Assembly (NCBI GenBank): GCA_017561285.1
Contig: JAFZDG010000110.1
Location: forward strand, 1-12,161
Length of the DNA: 12,161 nucleotides
Source: Bacteroidaceae bacterium
GTDB taxonomy: Bacteria; Bacteroidota; Bacteroidia; Bacteroidales; Barnesiellaceae_A
Direction of reading: 5' to 3'
Numbering within the stretch: position 1 is the stretch's first letter; each line of letters opens with the position of its first letter. The notes under the pieces were generated by a model. It was given only the letters and a program-made list of their open reading frames with translations, did not search any database and was not told the origin of the DNA. Positions 6,560 to 12,161 of the stretch are shown here, piece after piece. Both the position numbers and the translations under genes were made by a program.

Positions 6560-7337
6560 ATGTTGATAATGTTTTTTTTGTCCATGTATTGTGTCTATAC
6601 TTTTTATCTCTACGGGTACAAACAACTTGATTTTTATACTTTACCGAAATGGTATCATAAGCATTCCATCCCACTTTGGGCATTACTTGACGATACATTT
6701 CCAACACACTTTGCAGTTTCTGTTGATAGTTGTCTAAACTACCCAACAATATTTTATGATTACCCACCCGAGGTGACAACATAACCTCATGTTGTTGCGT
6801 GATGTATATTTGAGTAATCTGGTGACTCCAAAATTCGTGCGACACAATATACTCTACCAATGGTATGAGCATAGGCGACAGCAATTTATCATCGACATTG
6901 CCCATTACAATGGGTACGTCTTCTACGTACATTGTATCGACAGCAATACGTTCGCCGTTCTTATCAAGATAGTAAGTATCGCCTTCGCCCGGCATAACAC
7001 GCATAACAGGACGGCGCTGATCTACCAAAAGATAGACATCGCCATTTGACTCATAATAGCACTCAACTCGCCCCAACAAATCGATACTACGCACACTACG
7101 CTCAATGGCAGCCGGATCAATATCTCCACAACGCTTACCCTCGGGCAACAAGTGATTTCTGCACAGGTAATGATACAATTTTTCGGAGGTAATCAAGTCA
7201 CACTCGGCACTATCGCACACACTGATATAGAAGCGTTCACACACAACATCATCGCTCTTGTTACCCCACAACACAACTGAGGCTACAAGGTATCCTACAA
7301 GAAGAATGATGGCTAATATCTTAAAGAAAAGCTTCAT
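6552..7337 (-). CDS. ftsQ: Cell division protein FtsQ
   Basis: FtsQ is a bitopic inner-membrane protein that links cytoplasmic and periplasmic divisome parts. The 261-residue protein has a very short cytoplasmic start (MKLFFK), one membrane segment at about 5-25 and a periplasmic remainder. A POTRA domain spans about 33-108, ending in the strand VYLLVDQRRPVMRV (101-114). A beta domain follows with DTYYLDKNGERI (120-131), the conserved DVPIVMG (140-146) and a terminal strand YDTISVKYKNQVVCT (227-241), typical of Bacteroidota FtsQ. Sequence conservation in this family is low, so the position between murC and ftsA adds weight. It overlaps murC by 4 bp (ATGA) and ftsA by 8 bp. Six of its seven cysteines fall in or near the POTRA region, which is unusual for this exposed location. 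Confidence 0.93.
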   Translation of the reverse strand: MKLFFKILAIILLVGYLVASVVLWGNKSDDVVCERFYISVCDSAECDLITSEKLYHYLCRNHLLPEGKRCGDIDPAAIERSVRSIDLLGRVECYYESNGDVYLLVDQRRPVMRVMPGEGDTYYLDKNGERIAVDTMYVEDVPIVMGNVDDKLLSPMLIPLVEYIVSHEFWSHQITQIYITQQHEVMLSPRVGNHKILLGSLDNYQQKLQSVLEMYRQVMPKVGWNAYDTISVKYKNQVVCTRRDKKYRHNTWTKKTLSTYE

Positions 7338-8710
7338 TGTGCGTTTACTATATCATATATTTGAGGTAGGAGTCGGTCTATATCTCCGGCACCTACTGTC
7401 AATAACACCTCAAAGTTATACTCTTTTATTCGTTCAAGCAACATTTCTCGGTCACAAAGTTCTTTACGAGATGATAAAATCTTGTCGTAAATGATTTGCG
7501 AAGTGACTCCTTCGATAGGTAATTCTCGTGCCGGATAGATATTGAGCAAAATAACCTCATCGGCAAGCGATAATGACTCGGCAAATTGGGGTGCAAAATC
7601 GCGTGTGCGAGTATATAGATGTGGTTGAAATATCACACTCAATTTACGGTCGGGATAGAGAGCCTTAACCGATGTGATAGCGGCTCTCAACTCATCGGGA
7701 TGATGAGCATAATCGTCTATCATTACCCGTTGCGGGGTGCGCAGCCAGAACTCAAAACGGCGCTTTGCTCCCATAAACGATGACATAGCCTTGCGCATAT
7801 CCTCGCCCGACACGCCACACAGCCAGGCAACAGCCATCGATGCTACAGCATTCTCTATATTTATCTCTACCGGAACGCCCAATTCAACATCATTGATACG
7901 GCCATCGGGAGCCACAAAATCGAAACAGATACTACCGTTACCTATTTGAATATTCTCGGCATGGAAGTCACCCTCTTCTTTCGAGTAACTATAGATGCGT
8001 ACACCCTCACCCACACGAGGCACCATTTTGATTCCTTTTTTGGCAATAAGTACACCTCCCGGGCGAATGAGCGATGTAAAATGAGAGAAACTTTCGAGGT
8101 ATGCCTCTTCTGTTCCATATATATCGAGATGGTCGGCATCGGTTGATGTTACCACTGCGATATAGGGCAAGAGTTGATGGAACGAACGATCAAACTCATC
8201 GGCCTCCACTACAGCATAATCGCTGTGCGCCGACAGGATAAGGTTGCTATCGTAGTTGCGCAAAATGCCACCCAGAAAGGCGTTGCATCCAATGGCCGAT
8301 TGGTTGAATATGTGCGCAGCCATACTTGATGTTGTCGTTTTTCCATGCGTGCCGGCAAAACAGAGTCCTTTGAGCGAATGTGTTATAAGCCCCAACAACT
8401 TCGCACGCTTAATCACCTCAAATTTGTGATGAAGGAAGTAAAGAAGTCCTTTGTGTTCTTGAGGTATAGCCGGAGTATATACCACCAACGTATCTTCACA
8501 ACTACGACAATACTCGGGTATCAGAGCTTCATCTTCATCAAAAAACAACTCGGCACCCTCTTGTTGCAACTGCGTTGTGAGGGGTGTAGGTGTACGGTCA
8601 TAACCTGCCACACGAAGCCCTTTCGACAGGCAATATCGCACCAACGCGCTCATTCCTATACCTCCGGCTCCGACAAAATAGACCGACTTGTATGCTTCCA
8701 ATTTTTTCAT
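7334..8710 (-). CDS. murC: UDP-N-acetylmuramate--L-alanine ligase
   Basis: MurC joins L-alanine to UDP-MurNAc using ATP, the first step in building the peptidoglycan stem peptide, in the cytoplasm. The 458-residue length is normal. The N-terminal Rossmann domain shows FVGAGGIGMSAL (12-23). The central ATPase domain carries the P-loop GTHGKTTTSS (120-129), then VVEADEFDRSF (167-177) and STDADHLDIYGT (189-200). The C-terminal domain has MGAKRRFEFW (313-322), the signature DDYAHHPDELRA (332-343) and FQPHLYTRTRDF (361-372). Its start codon overlaps the murG stop by one base (TAATG) and its stop overlaps ftsQ by four, so the three are probably translationally coupled. Confidence 0.98.
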   Translation of the reverse strand: MKKLEAYKSVYFVGAGGIGMSALVRYCLSKGLRVAGYDRTPTPLTTQLQQEGAELFFDEDEALIPEYCRSCEDTLVVYTPAIPQEHKGLLYFLHHKFEVIKRAKLLGLITHSLKGLCFAGTHGKTTTSSMAAHIFNQSAIGCNAFLGGILRNYDSNLILSAHSDYAVVEADEFDRSFHQLLPYIAVVTSTDADHLDIYGTEEAYLESFSHFTSLIRPGGVLIAKKGIKMVPRVGEGVRIYSYSKEEGDFHAENIQIGNGSICFDFVAPDGRINDVELGVPVEINIENAVASMAVAWLCGVSGEDMRKAMSSFMGAKRRFEFWLRTPQRVMIDDYAHHPDELRAAITSVKALYPDRKLSVIFQPHLYTRTRDFAPQFAESLSLADEVILLNIYPARELPIEGVTSQIIYDKILSSRKELCDREMLLERIKEYNFEVLLTVGAGDIDRLLPQIYDIVNAQ

Positions 8711-9822
8711 TACTCATTCTCCTCTACAATGCGACTTACAATATCTACAATGCGACCGGCCGAGTTCCGTTCGGCCATAGTAGCAATAGCCGACGACATA
8801 GAGAGCAACGAGATACTATCCTCAACCAACTGCAATGCTGTAGGAACGAGTTCATTGCGTGCATTGGCATCCTTGATGAGAACAGCAGCGCCACGCGATG
8901 ATAACGCCTCGGCATTTTTGGTTTGATGGTCTTCGGCCACATTGGGCGAAGGAACCAATATCACAGGCTTTTCCAATAGGCACAACTCCGAAATAGAACT
9001 TGCACCGGCTCGTGAGATAACAAGATCGGCTGCCTTATATGCCATATCCATACGCGATATAAAAGCCATTTGCTTCACATTGTTACAAGGTGTTGCTTCA
9101 AGTAGTGCTTGCGCATCGGCATCATACGACTTACCGGTTTGCCATATCAACTGTACATTGCTATCTTTTATATCATTGATATGTTGGGCAATACTTTGAT
9201 TGATGGTACGAGCGCCCAAACTGCCACCGACAACCAAAATAGTCTTTTTCGAGGCATCGAGGCCAAAGAATTCGACTGCTTCTTCGCGCGAAAGTGTGCT
9301 ATTAAACAAGTCTTGTCGCACAGGATTACCGGTCATCACAATTCTGTCGGCAGGGAAAAATCGTTCCATACCCTCATAGGCCACACAGATAGCCTCAGCC
9401 TTAGAGGCCAACAGTTTGTTGGTAACACCGGCATAGCCATTCTGCTCTTGCAAAAGTGTAGGAATACCCATGTGCGAAGCAGCCCACAATGTAGGTCCGC
9501 TTGCATACCCTCCTACTCCCACCGCTATATCGGGGCGAAACTCTTTGACAACCTTTCGAGCCATAGCAATACTTTTCAGTAAGTTCCATAGCACCTTGAA
9601 GTTACGCAACAAATTGCGGCGGTCAAATCCATATACCGGCAACCCCACAATCTTATATCCTGCAGCCGGAACTTTTTCCATCTCCATACGGCTCTCAGCA
9701 CCCACAAAAAGTATCTCGGCGTGCGGATAACGTGACTTTATTTCGTTGGCGATAGAAACAGCCGGAAAGATATGACCACCTGTTCCACCACCGCTTATAA
9801 GTACTCTCATATTCTTTTTCAT
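8710..9822 (-). CDS. murG: UDP-GlcNAc:lipid I N-acetylglucosaminyltransferase
   Basis: MurG adds GlcNAc to lipid I to give lipid II, the last cytoplasmic step of peptidoglycan precursor synthesis, on the inner face of the membrane. It is a GT-B fold enzyme of 370 residues. The first glycine loop reads ISGGGTGGHIFPA (9-21) and the second GVGGYASGP (102-110), followed by the conserved QEQNGYAGVTNK (125-136). The C-terminal nucleotide-sugar domain has VVGGSLGARTINQ (197-209), SRAGASSISEL (270-280) and EDHQTKNAEAL (297-307). A second in-frame ATG at 9810 (MRVLISGGG) is an alternative start. The 9822 start is preferred because GAGAAGAG lies a few bases upstream. The gene follows ftsW by 15 bp. Confidence 0.97.
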   Translation of the reverse strand: MKKNMRVLISGGGTGGHIFPAVSIANEIKSRYPHAEILFVGAESRMEMEKVPAAGYKIVGLPVYGFDRRNLLRNFKVLWNLLKSIAMARKVVKEFRPDIAVGVGGYASGPTLWAASHMGIPTLLQEQNGYAGVTNKLLASKAEAICVAYEGMERFFPADRIVMTGNPVRQDLFNSTLSREEAVEFFGLDASKKTILVVGGSLGARTINQSIAQHINDIKDSNVQLIWQTGKSYDADAQALLEATPCNNVKQMAFISRMDMAYKAADLVISRAGASSISELCLLEKPVILVPSPNVAEDHQTKNAEALSSRGAAVLIKDANARNELVPTALQLVEDSISLLSMSSAIATMAERNSAGRIVDIVSRIVEENE

Positions 9823-9837
9823 AAATACTCTTCTCGT

Positions 9838-11196
9838 TTAAAAACCTCCTGCCGGATTATCGGCCTTCAAATCTTCGGGCAACTCATCGTCATCGTCTAT
9901 AGGACGCAATTCGGCACCTTTACGTTCCACTGCATAGCGGCTTACGCTCAACATCATTCCCATCGCCATACTCATGATGAGAATAGAGGTTCCGCCCTTG
10001 CTGATAAAGGGCAAAGTCTGTCCGGATACCGGCAATACACCCACCGATATACTCATATGATAGATTGCCTGATATACAATAACCATAGCCATACCCATTA
10101 TAAGCAATGAGGCATAGGCACTCTTGCAATTCTTGCTTATCATACAGGCCCTTATGAGGATACCCAGATAACACAGCAATACGATAAATCCGCCAAACAA
10201 GCCCATCTCCTCGAGGATAATGGCATAGATAAAGTCGGAGAAGGCCAATTGCAAACGCGAACACTCCCTGCTATTGCCGGGCATAACTCCAATACCGTTA
10301 CCATGCGCTATAGCCATAAAAGCATGGTGCTTCTGAGAATTTCCGCCCAATCCATAGTCGGTTTCTTTCATATACTCAGGCTCTCCTCCGGGCAACCAGT
10401 CGTCAATACGTCTCTTCCAAGTACCGGTACGCAATTTATCGACAATCTTGTCCAATGGCGATTTTTTCTCCGGCTTTACCTCCTCTTGAGCTACAACTTC
10501 AACAGAAGCAACTTGCTCAGTAGCATTGGCCTCAACACCACCGGTTCGCGATATCACTACAGCTGTTACTGCACCGGCAATGAGCAAGATAGCCAGCGTA
10601 CCACCTACCCACAAAATCTTACGAGGCAAGACCGATAACAACATAAGGCTTACACCCACCATCAATACAAGCAAGGCATTTGATCCTCCTTGAAATACCA
10701 ATAGACCAACAAAAATAAGTATAATACCCAAGCCCCACTTGACACCTTTACCCGATAGTCCTGTTCCATCGGGTTTCTGGAAGCGAGAGAGCACATAAGC
10801 CAAAGACATGGCACAAGCCAATTTACATGGCTCGGCCGCTTGCACCGACACAAAACCAAAATCAATAGCCCGCACAGCGCCATTGACATTCTCTCCTATA
10901 ATGGGCGTAAGAATGGCCAATATGATGGAAACACTTGCCATCAATACCATGATTACTTTGGTGTACTTGTAGTGCAAATGCTCCAACCCAAAGACCATAA
11001 CAAAACCCAACACCAACCACTGCACGTGCGATGTAATGGGCGAATAGACACTGCCGTTCTTCAGTTCAAGACTGCTGGCACTGAACACCTCTACAATCGA
11101 TACGGCACACAATATCAGATAACAGGCCCACAATGTCCAGTCGGAGGTATATTTTACCTTCTTTTTTTTGATTTTGTTTATATCTGTGATTGCCAT
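9838..11196 (-). CDS. ftsW: SEDS-family peptidoglycan polymerase FtsW
   Basis: FtsW is the septal peptidoglycan glycosyltransferase, an integral membrane protein that polymerises lipid II together with a class B PBP (usually FtsI). The 452-residue protein has a basic cytoplasmic start (KIKKKKVK) and about ten membrane segments. SEDS marks are VNGAVRAIDFG (104-114), Glu122 and Lys125 in QAAEPCK, and the likely catalytic Asp321 in SDFIYAIILEEMGLFGG (320-336). PVSGQTLPFISKGGTS (389-404) lies before the last helix. A long extracytoplasmic loop of about 70 residues (216-285) precedes the S-Q-K-H-H segment, a layout familiar from Bacteroidota FtsW. The cytoplasmic tail is acidic and Pro-rich. RodA is the alternative SEDS protein, but the position between murD and murG argues for FtsW. 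The trailing motif Pro and the Trp of R-W are missing (see findings). Confidence 0.95.
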   Translation of the reverse strand: MAITDINKIKKKKVKYTSDWTLWACYLILCAVSIVEVFSASSLELKNGSVYSPITSHVQWLVLGFVMVFGLEHLHYKYTKVIMVLMASVSIILAILTPIIGENVNGAVRAIDFGFVSVQAAEPCKLACAMSLAYVLSRFQKPDGTGLSGKGVKWGLGIILIFVGLLVFQGGSNALLVLMVGVSLMLLSVLPRKILWVGGTLAILLIAGAVTAVVISRTGGVEANATEQVASVEVVAQEEVKPEKKSPLDKIVDKLRTGTWKRRIDDWLPGGEPEYMKETDYGLGGNSQKHHAFMAIAHGNGIGVMPGNSRECSRLQLAFSDFIYAIILEEMGLFGGFIVLLCYLGILIRACMISKNCKSAYASLLIMGMAMVIVYQAIYHMSISVGVLPVSGQTLPFISKGGTSILIMSMAMGMMLSVSRYAVERKGAELRPIDDDDELPEDLKADNPAGGF

Positions 11197-11201
11197 ATTG
11201 C

Positions 11202-12161
11202 TTAGAGATTGCGTACATATTCTTTAAATTGAGCACCTCTATCTTCGTAGCTTGTAAAAAGGTCGAAGCTGGCACAGCAAGGTGACAACAATACTGTATC
11301 GCCGGCACTTGCGGCAGCATAGGCTTTTGAAACAGCCTCTTGCATAGAACCGGCATCGGTTATATAGGGTACTTTGCCATCGAAAAATGCGTGCAATTTA
11401 CTGTTATCAACACCCATACACACAATAGCTTTGACCTTGTCTTTTACCAACTGCTCTATCTCGGTATAGTCATTACCTTTATCCTTACCACCGAGAATGA
11501 GGACAACGGGCGTATCCATACTCTCCAACGCATACCAGCAAGAGTTGACGTTGGTGGCCTTCGAGTCGTTGATAAAACGTACCCCTCGCACCGTTGCAAC
11601 CGGCTCGAGACGATGCTCTACAGCCTGGAAATTACTCAATGCTCGGCGTATATCTTCTTTCTCTATATGCAATAAATTGGCCGAAATACCGGCTGCCAAT
11701 GAGTTATACAGATTATGACGGCCGGGCAATGCCAACTCCTCTTCGCTCATCTCGAAAACATCATCGGGTGTATTGATTACCACCTTGTGGTCTTGCGTAT
11801 AGGCACTTGAGTGAGGCTCTTGTGTCTCTGAGAATGGATATACTTGCGAGTTGAGTTGCAACGAACGCAACTTCTCATTAATTACGGGGTCGTCATTCCA
11901 ATAAATAAAGGCATCGTTGGGTGTCTGGTTGCGTGTAATGCGGAACTTGGCATCGATATAGTTCTCCATCTTGTGATCGTAACGGTCGAGATGGTCGGGG
12001 GTAATATTGAGCAATACAGCAATATCGGCCTTAAAATCATACATATTATCCAATTGGAAGCTACTCAACTCTACCACATAATAATCGTAGTCGCAGGTAG
12101 CTACTTGATAGGCAAGGCTCTGTCCCACGTTACCGGCCAAGCCCACCTTCAAACCGGCACT
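11202..12161 (-). CDS. murD: UDP-N-acetylmuramoylalanine--D-glutamate ligase, C-terminal part (partial)
   Basis: MurD adds D-glutamate to UDP-MurNAc-L-Ala with ATP in the cytoplasm. The frame runs off the right edge of the window, leaving 319 C-terminal residues; roughly 130 N-terminal residues, including the P-loop, are outside. The TTG at 12152 is internal to the gene. Visible Mur ligase features are GLAGNVGQSL near the edge, VVELSSFQLD, NITPDHLDRY of the ATPase domain, the domain-junction NDSKATNVNS, LILGGKDKGNDY, and the C-terminal LSPCCASFDLF with F-x-x-R-G-x-x-F (YEDRGAQF). The protein ends 5 bp before the ftsW start. It is the first visible gene of the minus-strand block; mraY, murE and ftsI would be expected beyond the edge. 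Confidence 0.97.
   Translation of the reverse strand, partial: SAGLKVGLAGNVGQSLAYQVATCDYDYYVVELSSFQLDNMYDFKADIAVLLNITPDHLDRYDHKMENYIDAKFRITRNQTPNDAFIYWNDDPVINEKLRSLQLNSQVYPFSETQEPHSSAYTQDHKVVINTPDDVFEMSEEELALPGRHNLYNSLAAGISANLLHIEKEDIRRALSNFQAVEHRLEPVATVRGVRFINDSKATNVNSCWYALESMDTPVVLILGGKDKGNDYTEIEQLVKDKVKAIVCMGVDNSKLHAFFDGKVPYITDAGSMQEAVSKAYAAASAGDTVLLSPCCASFDLFTSYEDRGAQFKEYVRNL

Larger units (their letters stand above)
2099..12161 (-). other. Distal dcw (division and cell wall) operon extended by yqeY and serS
   Basis: Nine consecutive minus-strand genes (murD to serS) are separated by at most 32 bp and several overlap by 1, 4 or 8 bp. No hairpin with a T-run is seen between them. The only Bacteroides-like -7 element found upstream of a gene (TAAGTTTG at 5282-5275, before ftsZ) has no TTTG partner. 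One polycistronic transcript starting beyond the right edge is the simplest reading, but weaker internal promoters cannot be excluded by eye. Confidence 0.75.

Noticed and set aside
6560..6625. Longer FtsA start at 6625
   Set aside because: It adds 22 residues that do not resemble FtsA and overlap ftsQ by 74 bp; the ATG at 6559 gives the family-like N-terminus.
11162..11169. Run of eight A residues (minus strand) early in ftsW as a possible slippage or phase-variation site
   Set aside because: It encodes a natural Lys run (IKKKKVK) in an essential gene, is short, and no alternative-frame product makes sense.
12150..12152. TTG as the start of murD
   Set aside because: The frame stays open to the window edge and reads S-A-G before this codon, and the Mur ligase P-loop region must lie upstream, so the TTG is internal.

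Overview
The window looks like chromosomal DNA from a member of the Bacteroidota, most likely a Bacteroidales species. Three things point there: the gene order murD-ftsW-murG-murC-ftsQ-ftsA-ftsZ with no murB or ddl, a promoter of the Bacteroides type (TTTG, 19 bp, TATATTTG), and a secreted protein with a type IX secretion (T9SS) sorting tail. Start codons generally lack a clear Shine-Dalgarno sequence, as is usual in this phylum. I cannot name the genus from the sequence alone.

Layout. Positions 2-1292 (+ strand) hold the 3' end of an SGNH/GDSL-type hydrolase gene. It is followed 19 bp later by a gene for a secreted DUF4465-like protein with a T9SS-type C-terminal domain; a strong intrinsic terminator closes this unit. 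Positions 1339-1484 are the control region of a ferritin gene, with a long perfect inverted repeat followed by a Bacteroides-type promoter. Ferritin (1485-2006, + strand) has all its ferroxidase residues and ends at a 10-bp hairpin terminator. That hairpin lies in the 92-bp convergent gap with the large minus-strand block.

From 2099 to the right edge everything is on the minus strand: murD (truncated by the window), ftsW, murG, murC, ftsQ, ftsA, ftsZ, yqeY (GatB/YqeY family) and serS. Gaps between these genes run from an 8-bp overlap to 32 bp, and I see no internal terminator. The block therefore reads as the distal half of a division and cell wall (dcw) operon that continues into two translation-related genes. 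MurD, MurC and MurG make peptidoglycan precursors, FtsW polymerises glycan strands at the septum, FtsQ is a divisome scaffold, FtsA anchors the FtsZ ring to the membrane, and SerS charges tRNA-Ser.

No tRNA, rRNA, CRISPR array, insertion sequence or phage gene was seen, and no gene-free stretch exceeds 192 bp. I do not see an undescribed multi-gene system here. The features most worth a second look are the palindrome upstream of the ferritin promoter, an EF-hand-like calcium loop inside the DUF4465 protein, and the continuation of the dcw operon into yqeY-serS.
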